This document shows positions 19,760 through 31,142 of a DNA stretch of 64,000 nucleotides, in pieces. A model generated the notes under the pieces. It had not been told where the DNA came from. It saw nothing but the letters and a program-made list of their open reading frames with translations, and searched no databases. The position numbers and the translations under genes were made by a program. This DNA comes from Ypsolopha sequella (Eukaryota > Arthropoda > Insecta > Lepidoptera > Ypsolophidae): the NCBI GenBank assembly GCA_934047225.1, contig OW203997.1:9286417-9350416 (forward strand). The letters run 5' to 3'. The number at the start of each line of letters is the position of its first letter. Position 1 is the first letter of the stretch.

Positions 19760-20643
19760 CTGAAAATAAATAATTAAGAAAATATTTAGTTGCTAGCTAA
19801 ATCATATAAAAATATAGTATTCATAAAAATAACCCATAAAATACGCCGGCGAGTCCTGCGACCTCAGAGGACATCCCTAAGGTGAAGCACATAACATCCA
19901 TAAAATCAATAAAATCGAAGAAAAAAAAATGGATGAAATAATAGCGATATTGAAAAAGCCTCATGAGTTTTTTTGCAGGCTCTACTGTCGGTAAGTGTAA
20001 TTTCATATAAATGCGTAAAATTTACGTTCGTGCTCATTCTCATTAATAACACAAACAAACAAACAAATTTTACCACTTTATAAGTGTACATGATCTTTCC
20101 ATGTATGAAAAAATTTGTTTTCTTTTTAACCCAAATCTTGTCCACCATAGGTATATTAATTCGACGCTCACACAGGGAATGTTGCTTTGGTAAAACCGGC
20201 AACACCGACAAAAACGTCAAGTATGTGTCGAACTGATTTTTCCCAATAAATAAACAGATTTTTACAAAATATTGAGTTCTGAATAATTACTTACCAATGG
20301 TAGGTGACTTCACTCGTCGTTTTTGTTCATCTTTTTTAATTTCTGCACACTTTGATACGTGACGCGAGCATTCACTGGGGCAACACAATTGACACTGCGG
20401 GACGGCGAGCCGCTTATGATTATGAGGTAACAGTTACCTGCTATTTTTGTCTACGTCTTCGTGCCATCACTGCTTATCTAGAGAATAAATAATCAAAGTT
20501 TTATTCTATTGATTAAATTATCAATATCTCTTTAGAATTAAACAGGTTCTCAAATAACACAACTGCGTTTTTTTGCCGCAATAGAAATAATGAGATATAA
20601 TTTGGAAAAAAGGCTAGTCCCACTTTTTCCATTCTGTATTTCT

Positions 20644-20895
20644 ATGGAAATAGTGGGATACACCCGTCAAAATAATCATGAAACCTATACACAACCAAAG
20701 TTACTGGTTTATCGTCATTGAATTCTCGGAAAGTGGGGATCGTAACGGAGTAATCATTGTGAGTTGTCGCATGAATATTTGTAACAATGAAAGGATCATT
20801 TTGCAATGGATATTGGAGATAAAATGCGGTAGCTGCTTTTGGGCTGATAAAGCTTTGATTTGCCCCGGTGTCAACAATAGTAGTTTTTGCTACTA
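20644..20895 (-). pseudogene. Gypsy-type LTR retrotransposon, protease fragment
   Basis: The minus-strand frame has the aspartic protease motif VDTGANQSFIS, a short domain body and HDYFDGCIP, the segment that leads toward RT in gypsy elements. Gag, RT and integrase are missing. It has the same orientation as the 16135-16310 fragment and may be the other side of one shattered element. Confidence 0.75.
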
Positions 20896-21140
20896 GGGCG
20901 AAAAGAAATAAATTACGAGGACGATTTAAGGCGGCGTATAAACCTGGACAAATTAGTGATTTTGCCCCCGCATCCCCGCGCCTCAACTTTTTGCGCGACC
21001 GGCCGTCACGTATAATGCATCTATGATGTATAAAATTCAACGCAGTAAGACAAAACGGTTTTTGTGTTTGCATCTAATTTTTATATTTCAAAATTTTATT
21101 TTTCAAAAGTCATACTTGCAAAGATAATGATGACGATGAT

Positions 21141-22400
21141 GATACAACGATACGTCGATACGACGATACGTCGATACGACGATACGACGATACGTCGATA
21201 CGACGATACGTCGATACGAGGATACGACGATACGTCGATACGTCGATACGTCGATACGACGATACGTTAATACGACGATACGTCGATACGTCGATACGCC
21301 GATATGACGATACGACGATACGGCAATACGTCGATCGATACGTCGATACGAGGCTACGACGATACGTCGATACGTTGATACGACGATACGTTGATACGAC
21401 GATACGTCGATACGACGATACGTCGATACGACGATACGTCGATACGACGATACGTCGATACGACGATACGTCGATACGACGATACGTCGATACGACGATA
21501 CGGCAATACGTCAATACGACGATACTTCGATACTTCGATACGACGATACGTCGATACGACGATAGGTCGATACGACGATACGTCGATACGAGGATACGAC
21601 GATACGGCAATACGTCGATACGTCGATACGAGGATACGACGATACGTTGATACGTCGATACGATGATACGTCGATACGAAGATACGACCATACGGCGATA
21701 CGTCGATACGACGATACGACGATACGTCGATACGACGATACGACGATACGGCAATACGTCGATACGACGATACTTCGATACGTCGATACGACGATACGTC
21801 AATACGACGATACGTCAATACGACGATACGTCGATACGACGATACTTCGATACGATGATAGGTCGATACGACGATACGTCGATACGACGATACGTCGATA
21901 CGACGATACGTCGATACGACGATACGTCGATACGACGATACGACGATACGTCGATACGAAGACACGACCATACGTCGATACGACGATACGTCGATACGAC
22001 GATACGGCAATACGTCGATACGACGATACTTCGATACGTCGATACGATTATACGTCGATACGACGATACGTCGATACGACGATACGTCGATACGACTATA
22101 CGTCGATACGACGATACGTCGATACGACGATAGTTCGATACGACGATACGTTGATACGTCGATACGACGATACGTCAATACGAGGATACGACGATACGGC
22201 AATACGTCGATACGAGGATAAGACGATACGTCGATACGTCGATACGTCGATAAGATGATACGTCGATACGAAGATACGACCATACGGCGATACGTCGATA
22301 CCACGATACGACGATACGTCGATACGTCGATACAACGATACGTCGATACGTCGATACGACGATACGTCGATACGTCGATACGACGATACGACGATACGAC
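21141..22400. repeat. 8-bp tandem array, (GATACGWC)n, about 157 units
   Basis: Units GATACGAC and GATACGTC alternate irregularly, with variants such as GATACGGC, GATACTTC and GATACGAG. Neither unit makes a stop codon in any frame, so long frames are open on both strands; these are not genes. Confidence 0.97.
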
Positions 22401-22455
22401 CACGATCACGACCACGATCACGATCGCGATCGCGATGGCGATGGTGATGGTGAGA
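22401..22455. repeat. Simple-sequence tail of the 8-bp array
   Basis: CACGATCACGACCACGATCA grades into GATCGCGATCGCGATGGC and GATGGTGATGGTG, a low-complexity border on the array. Confidence 0.85.
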
Positions 22456-22459
22456 TAAG

Positions 22460-23290
22460 GTTTTGTTAGTCTCCCAGAGGGGTAGGCAGAGACTACATAT
22501 TTCCATCTGCTACGATCCAGACACAACTCTTTCGCCTCTTCCACATCCATCAACCATATTTCTTGTGATATTAAATTGTAAGCTAAAAAAAATACCTCAG
22601 ACGAAAAACATAGCGATATTCATTAGTCCACCGAGACAACTTTAGTTCAACATCTTTCATAAAACATATGACCTATCTTCTTATTTTGTTAAGTAATGGC
22701 GTACCTTTGCATTACTTTCATCCACTGCTTTCTTTTCACTCGTAAAACATTTTTTACATTGGTTGCATTTATTTACCATGTTTCAAATTACGAGATTTAT
22801 TTAAATTACGAAACCGGGACGTCGAGAGCGCAAAAACGTGGCCCTCCCGTCTCAACGGAGCGATCACAACTGACCGACGGGTGAGTGACGAAACAAAGCA
22901 TGGAACAAAAAGCGCGTGCGACCGAGATATCTTGTCGCCGCCTTGTCTCAGAATAAATCGACGTAAGCGCCAATTCTTAGATGTTAAATTAAATGAAAAC
23001 GAAACAGAATTATTTAAAATCCCCGTGCAATTATACGGGGTCATTTGTTTTCTTATTTTTAATACAAATTTCAAGGCAAACTGTTTTAAGAAAGGTCCTT
23101 TAACACTCGAAAAACATGAAATATAGAGGTAACTTCGTAATTTTTTTCTATCGAGCGAACTTAAAGCTTTTGCGTTTTTGCCTCTCTACGAATATCAGCC
23201 CTATAGTCTATTATCTATATTATTTTTACTAAACCGATTGACCAAGTTACACAATGTTTCATGCTCATTTGAAATTGTGCATCTGACATT
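22460..23290. other. Intergenic sequence, no gene recognised
   Basis: A moderately GC-rich patch lies at 22810-22970. Frames at 22881-23126 and the opposite 22769-23074 show no domain. Confidence 0.45.
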
Positions 23291-23296
23291 TTAAAC

Positions 23297-23625
23297 GTTA
23301 CCGAGTAATTTATTGCTTTTACGCCCGTGTATCATACTACGTTTTTCAATGCATAGTGTGAGGAAATGAAAACAAATATAATCTTGTGAATTTTCAATTA
23401 TGATTGGCTCAAAAGGATTGTATCCAGAGCCGTTAAACAGTGGAAAAAAAGTATAACATCTATGGTACACAGGAAAGGCTGCAGGTTAGCCAACCATTGC
23501 AAAAAAAAATAAAAAATAATAACAATAAAAGCCCTAGGGCAAAATACGAGTAATCGACTTTCTGTTCGGTTTTGATGCATAAAAAGTGGGCCTTTACGAG
23601 CACATGCATTGAAAATAATTTTAAT
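23297..23625. repeat. Dispersed repeat, copy 1
   Basis: GAGTAATTTATTGCTTTTACGC through GTGGGCCTTTACGAGCACAT matches 40558-40875 with few changes. It includes ATCCAGAGCCGTTAAACAGT and GCCCTAGGGCAAAAT. It is non-coding and unclassified. Confidence 0.85.
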
Positions 23626-23953
23626 GGAGGGTTCGCTATTTGAATATACTCGTATGGTAGTGTCTTTGGTTCTTCAGATTTATCTCTTTCTTGGGACTGG
23701 TAGCTCTAGATCTTTGTGTAAATTTTGTTCTTCAGAGTTTCAAGGATTGATCTCAGTAACAGTTGAGAATTTGGATTCCTGAAAGTAATGTTGGTCATTA
23801 TCATATACGGATATAATACGGACGTATTGTACCTTCCCATTTTATTTTTGAACATAAATATGTTTTTTTTGTTTGAAATGCCAGTCCCTGCGTAAATTTT
23901 TTCTCCCTGCAAACTAACGGTTAAAATAGGTTGAAGACGAATTAAATATCAAA

Positions 23954-24098
23954 CAGGGGATCTAAAAAGGCCGACTTGGGTGAGTCATAAAATGATTTGA
24001 AAGTAGGATAGAGATAGGGTTTTTTCACGCGTGCAAAAAAGATGGCATTAGAACAGAATCATAATGTGATTCATGCAAAACGGCCTTATTAGAGGACC
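23954..24098. mobile_element. ~145-bp MITE, copy 1
   Basis: AGGGGATCTAAAAAGGCCG at one end and CGGCCTTATTAGAGGACC at the other are imperfect inverted ends. An inverted copy lies at 49962-50105. Confidence 0.7.
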
Positions 24099-24156
24099 AG
24101 CTCCGAATAAAAGAGATTAATTATAATGTAAACATAATTCTTAAGAAGTTCAAAAA

Positions 24157-24943
24157 TTACAAGAGTTTTAATAATATAAAACAAAAACAAATTAAATAAA
24201 TGGTCAGTTTTTTATGCGTTGCTTGTTGCGTTTTTGGTTTTTTATCTGCCGTTACCATAACAGAATCAGTATCATTAGGATAATTTCCACTTCTTCCCAC
24301 AGTATTATTTCCACCTTTTTCTGCAGTATCATTCTCACCTCCTTCTCTTGTATAATTTCTTCCTGTTTCGCCCGTATTTCCACCTTCTTCTGGAGTGTTA
24401 TTCTTATCTCCTCCTACCGTATGATTTCCTCCTGCTTCGCCCGTTTTTTCTTTAAATTTTGTATTCTTATTTTGGTTTTCATCTTCTATACCAGTATCAT
24501 TACCTTTTGGTTTAGGTGTCGTTGTTGTTGTTGTTGTTTTATCTTTCATGTTAGTATCAGTATCATCACTATAGAAATCGGAATCAATATCTTCCTCTCT
24601 CACTTCAACATTCTCATCAATCTCAGATTCGGAGTTATATACTCCTATAGAAGTGTTTCCACTTTCTCCCCCAGTGTAGTTTCCACTTTCTCCCCCAGTG
24701 TAGTTTCCACTTTGTCCCTCAGTCTTGTTTCCACTTTGTCCCTCGGTGTTGTTTCCACTTTCTTCCTCATGATAAATCCTAAATACATCTTTCCTTTCCT
24801 GTGCGCCACCATAACCGAGTAGTTCAGATTCATTAACGCCTGCTTTTATAGCCTCCAGCAGCTGGTCTAACGACTTGTTTTCAGCTCTCCACAAAAACTT
24901 CTCTTGCCTGTTTATCATCCACTTTTGACAATTTTTTTCATCG
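24157..24943 (-). CDS. Last exon of an unrecognised acidic, sequon-rich, tail-anchored protein
   Basis: A TCACTAG acceptor (high-coordinate end) opens a frame of 261 residues to TAA at 24157. It begins DEKNCQKWM, runs through a charged segment (SLDQLLEAIKAGVNESELLG), then has five tandem copies of an 8-residue unit like GQSGNYTG, each with an N-glycosylation sequon, an acidic stretch, TTTTTTTPKPK, more spaced NxT sequons and a hydrophobic end LTIYLICFCFILLKLL. A secreted mucin-like or GPI-anchored surface protein fits, but neither its family nor its upstream exons could be identified. An internal ATG at 24918 is available but follows the Cys-containing start. The frame is intact over more than 780 bp, unlike the repeats around it. 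Confidence 0.55.
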
Positions 24944-25036
24944 CTAGTGAGTTGCTAGGGAAAGAAAAGGGTAATGGTCAGCAAACACACTTACAGAATT
25001 TTAGCCGATTTTAGATGGCAGAGATTAACTAATGTT

Positions 25037-26030
25037 ACACGGATTATGCTTATTTTGCGAAATCCATCGCTATGAATATTTTAAATATTATTAGAGTGCA
25101 TTACAAACAAAGAGAGTACAAACTAGAAAAGATAAATCAGAAACAAATCCAAAGACAAGAATTTGAGAAAATTCCCCGGGCCAGGATTCGAACCTGCGAC
25201 CTCTTGTTATCAAGACAAGCGCGCTACCAATTGCGCCACCGAGGTTCCTACCCAGACCGCTGAATTCTTCCATCATACTTGTCCACTGTTATTTTTGTTT
25301 CTGCCTGATATACTAGCTTGTACTGCACATATAGAACGCTCACGAGGGCGTTATGTGATTTCACGCCTTGTTCTTAAGAAACAGATGGCGCTGTCGTCAC
25401 TACAATATTGTTGCTTCAGATAGTTAAGAAATTCACAGTTCTCATTAACTAAGATTATGCTTATTTTGCGAAATACATCGCTATGAATATTCTAAATATT
25501 ATTAGAGTGCATTACAAACTAGAAAAGATCAATCAGAAACAAACCCAAAAGACAAGAATTTGAAAAAATTCTCCGGGCCAGGATTGGAACCTGCGACCTC
25601 TTATTATCAAGACAAGCGCTACCAACTACGCCACCGAGGTTGCGAGAGGTCGCAGGTTCGAATCCTGGCCCGGGGATTTTTTTCAAATTCTTGTGTTTGG
25701 GTTTGTTTCTGTTTGATCTTTTCTAGTTTGTAATGCACTCTAATAATATTTAGAATATTCATAGCGATGTATTTCGCAAAATAAGCATAATCTTAGTTAA
25801 TGAGAACTGTGAACTTCTTAACTGTCTGAGGCAACAATATTGTAGTGACGACAGCGCCATCTGTTTCTTAAGAACAAGGCGTGAAATCACATAACGCCCT
25901 CGTGAGCGTTCTATATGTGGAGTACAAGCTAGTATATCAGGCAGAAACAAAAATAACAGTGGACAAGTATGATGGAAGAATTCAGCGGTCTGGGTAGGAA
26001 CCTCGGTGGCGCAATTGGTAGCGCGCTTGT
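25037..26030. mobile_element. Large imperfect palindrome with tRNA-like segments
   Basis: 25217-25620 is inverted at about 25641-26030. 25043-25165 is also directly repeated at 25453-25580. Each arm has a tRNA-like piece, most complete on the minus strand at 25175-25248: a GGCGCAATTGGTAGCGC D-arm, an anticodon-like loop CTTGATA and the B box GGTTCGAATCC. A shorter relative lies at 30686-30906. The tRNA-like parts appear to belong to the repeat rather than to a tRNA gene. Confidence 0.7.
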
Positions 26031-26281
26031 TTATGTCATAACCCGTCACTAATAGTGGAACCTATTAATTGGCATTTTTAAAGCTAATTTAACTTCCTGT
26101 TTTGTAACGAGTGCTGTTAGTTTTCCTAAAATGTAATAAATAAACAAATAAATATCTATGGTCGCCATTAATTCCTTCCTCTTTGAATGAGTAATTGAGT
26201 AATCAGGCTACCATTATTTCCTTATTTTTTTATTGACTTAAGAAATATCCAATTAGATAATTTACACAAGCCGCTGCTTTT

Positions 26282-26580
26282 TAGGGTTCCGTACCCAAAG
26301 GGTAACCAGTGGGAACCTATTACTAAGACTCCGCTGTCCGTCTGTCTGTCAGCCTGTCTGTCCGTCTGTCACCAGGCTGTATCTCATTAACCGTGATAGT
26401 TAGACAGTTGAAATTTTCACAGATGATGTATTTCTGTTGCCGCTATAACAATTAACAACAAATACTAAACAACACAATAAAATAAATATTTAAGGGGGCT
26501 CCCATACAACAAACGTGATTTTTTTGCCGTTTTTATAGATAATGGTATGTGCGCGAGTCCGACTCGCACTTGGCCAGTTT
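26282..26580. repeat. GGTTCCGTACCC-family interspersed repeat, copy 1
   Basis: Begins AGGGTTCCGTACCCAAAGGG, contains GTCCGTCTGTCTGTC, GCTGTATCTCATTAACCGTG and AAGGGGGCTCCCATACAAC, and ends GAGTCCGACTCGCACTTGGC. Copies of this kind are common in Lepidoptera (recognition from memory). A better copy is at 28853-29143. Confidence 0.85.
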
Positions 26581-26689
26581 TTTCTGAATAGGTGACAATT
26601 TTGCATTAGGTGGACACAAATCCGAACATTTGCTGTAAGAAAATTGCCTTTTTTTTACAAAGGTACTTTTTCTTCTATGACACAGGCCA

Positions 26690-26800
26690 CGTTTGTGCCT
26701 TTGTGGTAGAGCGCTCGCCTGCAAACCCAGACATCGTGGGTTCAATCCCCGCGCTGCATATTAAGGTGATTATCCCGGACAAAATGTGAAATTCGACATT
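26690..26800 (+). repeat. tRNA-derived SINE head
   Basis: An A-box-like TTTGTGGTAGAGCGC and the B box GGTTCAATCCC are spaced as in a tRNA gene, followed by unrelated sequence and no 3' acceptor stem. A RNA polymerase III-derived SINE fragment is more likely than a functional tRNA. Confidence 0.6.
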
Positions 26801-27734
26801 TTAGAATTTCGAAGACGCTGCATCCTGTCGCTTTAGGAAATTGCAGCTCTGCATAAACATACGTTGATCCTTATTCTAAGACCCCTTGGAATTCGTTTTT
26901 ACATAATTTATCATTTAAAGCTATAATAAGCTTCACGCGTTACTACAAAGTCATAAAAATAAGAAACTGTTTATCATCAGTTTCTCACCAAATACGGGCT
27001 AAAATGCAGAAGACATCACATATTCAGGTATGGTTCAAAGAAGTAAAGATTCCTATGAGATTCTTTTTTTATTCAATTTGTTTTAAAAGGAAAAAGCTTG
27101 AAAATATTTAATAGCGCCTGCAAAAAAAAATACCAAAACAAGATCTAACGATTTTGATTATTGGTTTTAAAATTAATCAGGCACTTAGAGTCAAACGACA
27201 CGCTCCCGTCACGCAAAAATAAAAAAATAAAATGTCTTTATTTCGGGCAATGAAAAACACATAGAAAGTAGAAAGAAAATTTTGGCTAATATCAGGTGTT
27301 TGTGTGGTAGTGTAGTGCATTTGACGATTCCGATTTTGTATAATATTGTGAACTAGTGGTGTGTTGTGTATAGTTATGTAAATATTCCCTTTTGTTTTGT
27401 TTTTGTGCAATAAGTGTAAGTGTAATGTATAGGTTAGGTTAGTTTGCTGTATCATTTATTAAATAAATTAACATTGTAGAAGACAATAATAAATGGTAAA
27501 TAATGGGTAAAAAAAGAATAATAAAGTACTACGGTTCTGGTAAAGCCAAGCGAGTTTACCAAAATAAAGGTCGACGACTCCTCGGTCTCAAATAGGCACA
27601 GAGCATAAAATATAATATTTACGTCAATGATAAAATAGTATATGAATTCGAGGTAAAAGAAATACAAATTGTTAAGTTAATATTTTATATGTATATTATT
27701 AAAATATTATATCTATCATAGAAATTTAGGTGTC

Positions 27735-28163
27735 AGTAATGAATGACCATTCTGACAAAGAAAATATATATGTCCTACTGAGAGGACAAGATAATTTAAA
27801 TCAGGAAAGGGTAATGAGGGAGTACCTAAGTATCTAGCTGCTGAATCTTTATTCAGTAAAATTTAAATCAATGCTTGATAACAGAACTATTGAAACGTTA
27901 GAGGCTTTAATGATTATTTAGAATAATTTGTTTGTTTTTTAGCTTTTAAAGAAAATTGAGTGTCAGTAACGACCATCCTGACAAAGAAAACATAAATGTC
28001 ATACTGAGTGGACAAGATAACGTTGTGCCGTTCAGGGTCAAGGTCATTGTACTGCCAGAAGGACAAGTCAAATTTTCATACAAAATACGTACTGCAAGCA
28101 GGACAACATATTGATTTTGTCAGGACGTTTCGCACAAAAAACCCATCCTTCCAGAAGAGCTAC
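27735..28163. repeat. Diverged repeat with internal partial duplication
   Basis: GTGTCAGTAA, GACAAAGAAAA and TACTGAG.GGACAAGATAA occur at 27730-27795 and again at 27959-28020. The second copy continues through AGGACAAGTCAAATTTTCAT and ATCCTTCCAGAAGAGCT, which recur at 30296-30440. Unclassified. Confidence 0.6.
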
Positions 28164-28347
28164 AAATAAATATCCAAATACGCTATAAATAAATTTAAAT
28201 ATCTGCCTAACTTTGCCCGTTAAACTTACTCGTTACTAAACAACCAATCAACCCAAATTTTGGATTTATTTACGTATATAACATGTGTTATTATTTTACT
28301 CTAATTAATGATTCTTTCGCTAAACTCATAAACTAAACATGAAAATC

Positions 28348-29745
28348 AGAGGTGCGATTGTGTAAGAAAATAGTCATGAAATCGTATTCATTTGATAGCT
28401 TAAAACTAATCATTTCACTTGTCAAACGGCCAATTCGAATTGTCTATGGTATTCATAGATGCTTTACGATTTGTATCGTTATTTTAGACAATGAGTGAAT
28501 GATTTGTTAAGATTGACAGATAATTCGAATTGTCTAAGATTTTTTAGTTCATCGCTAATGTCAAATGATTGCGGCGACTTGTTGTCTATGACAATCGTTT
28601 AACGGTAAGTGTTTTTGATTATTTTGGAATAAAATTAGGTAAAACAATTTTTTATTCTACCATTAAAATCAATAAATGATGTTCAATTAATTATAGTTGT
28701 GGTGCTTTTTAGTCAAAACCCTTGGCTTTGGCACAGAAATAAGAATTGTTTTTTACATGAACACAGTTTGGGGTTATATTTTTGTAGGAAAGATATTATG
28801 AAAAGGTTAAGGACAGTTCGGCCACAAATTAAAATATTTTTTCTTACTTTTTAGGGTTCCGTACCCAAAGGGTAACCAACGGGACTCTATTACTTAGACT
28901 CCGCTGTCCGTCTGTCTGTCCGTCTGTCAACAGGCTGTATCTCATGAACCGTGATAGTAAGACAGTTGAAATTTTCACAGATGATGTATTTCTGTTGCCG
29001 CTATAACAACAAATACTAAAAAACAAAATAAAATAAATATTTAAGGGGGCTCCCATACAACAGACATGTTTTTTTGCCGTTTTTATATATAATGGTACGG
29101 AACCCTTTGTGCGCGAGTCCGACTCGCACTTGGCCGGTTTTTGTATTTTGGTTCGGTTGCTATTTCGTCATACTAATATAATAAATAAACATACTATAAA
29201 ATAAAACACCGACCGATTCAAAAATATTTTGCAGTTGCAGTTGACTTGACACTTGAATTGATTCGAAACTATGACGCGTTATTATAACTACAAAACTCGG
29301 ACGAAGACAAATAATACGATAAGATATAGCGCTGTCTCTTTCAGACATCACATCTAGTAAAAAAAGTAATCCCGTGTCAAGCTCTTCAACTACATCTACT
29401 GTTGAGTAGTAGTAAACTTATGCCACCACCTGGGGTCGAGCAGCTGAAATTCGGTTTTCCTTCAATTGTTGCGTTTGGTTATACGAGTTGCATGGAGATA
29501 ATTTTCGATTGAATTCTATGTTTTAAATTATAAAAATTAATTTTTGTGGTGGATTTAAAAAATGTAATCAAAAAGATCTATTATTTTTGTGTTTGACATA
29601 ATTTTAAAGTAAATAAATTATCAAATTTCATTTTACGTAGGTAGTACACAATAAAACGCAATTTCATTTCGCAATTTGCCCTACACGATCCTTGACAATG
29701 GTATAGATTTATCATCTATGACCAACCTTACACAATCGCACCTCT
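28348..29745. mobile_element. Terminal-inverted-repeat element, non-autonomous
   Basis: AGAGGTGCGATTGTGTAAG at 28348 is exactly inverted at 29727-29745. The interior has no transposase and contains the GGTTCCGTACCC repeat at 28853-29143. No target duplication was established. Confidence 0.6.
28853..29143. repeat. GGTTCCGTACCC-family interspersed repeat, copy 2
   Basis: A near-complete copy from AGGGTTCCGTACCCAAAGGG to GAGTCCGACTCGCACTTGGC. It includes GGTACGGAACCCT near its 3' end, which pairs with its own start. Confidence 0.9.
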
Positions 29746-29749
29746 TTAC

Positions 29750-30290
29750 ATTACCAGAATACGGACGCCTCACAGAATAAGGTTGCGGGAAGCGCGCGGG
29801 GCGACTCGCTTGCAAGTGCGCCGCGCAGCAGGAATAAGACGGCTATAGTTTTTTTCAAATACAGACTGTTCACAGGTATTTTACCTCTGACAGCTGTTCT
29901 ATGTCCAATACTTAAGAAACATTTTCGATCAGCCTAGAGATAAAATAACTGTGAACGATCTGTACCTATCGCGGCCGCGGCCGCTTACTCAATGATTCCC
30001 TTAATTTGTGTACGGTCTACATACTTCTGCAGGCACTGTTAAGATAAGAACAATCTATGATGATATTTTTTTACAGGTTTGTGGCAGATGTCAAAAGCGA
30101 CAAATGTTTTTTTTTTGTTATAGGTAAATCTCAAAAATACTAGTATATATGTAGTTATTATTTTATGGTATAGATCTTGGTACATTATTTTAAATATTAT
30201 GAGTTATTATTATTCATAATCATTACACATATTTTGGTACCGATGTTAAAAATTATATTTTAACCTATGTTTTGATCTACAGACGGGTGT
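29750..30290. other. Intergenic sequence with a GC-rich patch
   Basis: 29780-29830 is GC-rich, and GCGGCCGCGGCCGC lies near 29975. No gene was recognised. Confidence 0.45.
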
Positions 30291-30295
30291 TACTT

Positions 30296-30440
30296 TCAGT
30301 TACATTCATATTACCAGAAGGACCAGTCAAATTTTCATAAAAACACGTACTGCCAGTAGGACTACAGGTGGCTTCCGGCAGGACGTTTCGCACAAACAAC
30401 CCGTCCTTCCAGAAGAGCTTCTAGCAGGACAAATCATCGG
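30296..30440. repeat. Second copy of the 28.0-kb repeat
   Basis: Shares AGTCAAATTTTCATA, ACGTACTGC, AGGACGTTTCGCACAAA and CCTTCCAGAAGAGCT with 28050-28163, in the same order. Confidence 0.75.
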
Positions 30441-30685
30441 GTGATCTATCTCTACCCCTGAACTTATTGGAAAGATTTAATATTTTGCCCACAGCATCTC
30501 TAAAGGGGCTGGGATCATGTGTTACTTTCAAATTCCCCTTTGATCTGAATTTAAGCAAGTGATTGAATTTTTAAAAAAATATTTTATTCGAATGTTTCAC
30601 TGAAAGTCTTAAAAAATGTCAAATAATACCATAACATTTTGATCATAGTGTTATTTGCATGCAAATGACGAATATGAAGAATTAT

Positions 30686-30906
30686 TAAATCAGATTATGT
30701 TTTTATTGCGAAGCTTATCGCTATGAATACTCTAATTATTAGAGTGCATTACAAACAAAAAAATTAATAGTGCACATATTTTGAAAAATTTCCTCAGGCC
30801 AGAAGGACGCAGGTTCAAATCCTGGTCTAAGGAATTTTTTCAAAATATTTGTTCTTTTAAATTTGTTTCTGATTGATTTCAAGTTTGTAATGCACTCTAA
30901 TAATTA
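30686..30906. mobile_element. Fold-back repeat with a tRNA B-box-like centre
   Basis: Arms with TTAGAGTGCATTACAAAC and GTTTGTAATGCACTCTAA flank CAGGTTCAAATCCTGG. A shortened relative of the 25-26 kb palindrome. It ends about 50 bp past the SP-B stop codon. Confidence 0.7.
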
Positions 30907-30953
30907 AACAATTAAATCACTACTCAAGCTGCAAAGAGATAAATTTAACGAAA

Positions 30954-31142
30954 CTATATGGTTACCATAAGTTGATGGCCACTGCGCCTTCCTCTAATAA
31001 ATTTACCGTAGGCAGATAGTCTTGTGAAAAGGAAGCTCCAGTCATTTATAGTCGAAGTTTTGGTCAATAATCCTACAAGTACAGGGCTACCATCGTCAGT
31101 ATGGCTGGTATCGGTGCACACAAGAGGACTTCCAGAATTGAC
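30954..31142 (-). CDS. SP-B exon 6 (Ser195 region) and C-terminus
   Basis: Acceptor TATTTACAG, 62 codons plus TAG at 30954-30956. Starts VNSGSPLVC and includes FTRLSAYGKFI, the counterpart of the C-terminal helix region. About 30 residues shorter than SP-A and SP-C exon 6. Confidence 0.85.
   Translation of the reverse strand, partial: VNSGSPLVCTDTSHTDDGSPVLVGLLTKTSTINDWSFLFTRLSAYGKFIRGRRSGHQLMVTI

Noticed and set aside
20294..20400. Cys-rich minus-strand exon-like block (CQLCCPSECSRHVSKC)
   Set aside because: A good GTAAGT donor follows, but no acceptor, partner exon or known family was found.
21110..22553. Long frames (up to 399 codons) on both strands
   Set aside because: They are by-products of the stop-free 8-bp tandem array.
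24214..24822. 202-codon plus-strand frame
   Set aside because: It is the shadow of the minus-strand sequon-rich exon; its composition (Ile, Ser, Cys, Phe runs) is the antisense of Asn/Thr/Gly/Glu repeats.
25175..25248. Possible functional tRNA gene
   Set aside because: It is embedded in a repeated palindrome with mismatched copies, and the loop would give a Ser-type anticodon without the long variable arm of tRNA-Ser.
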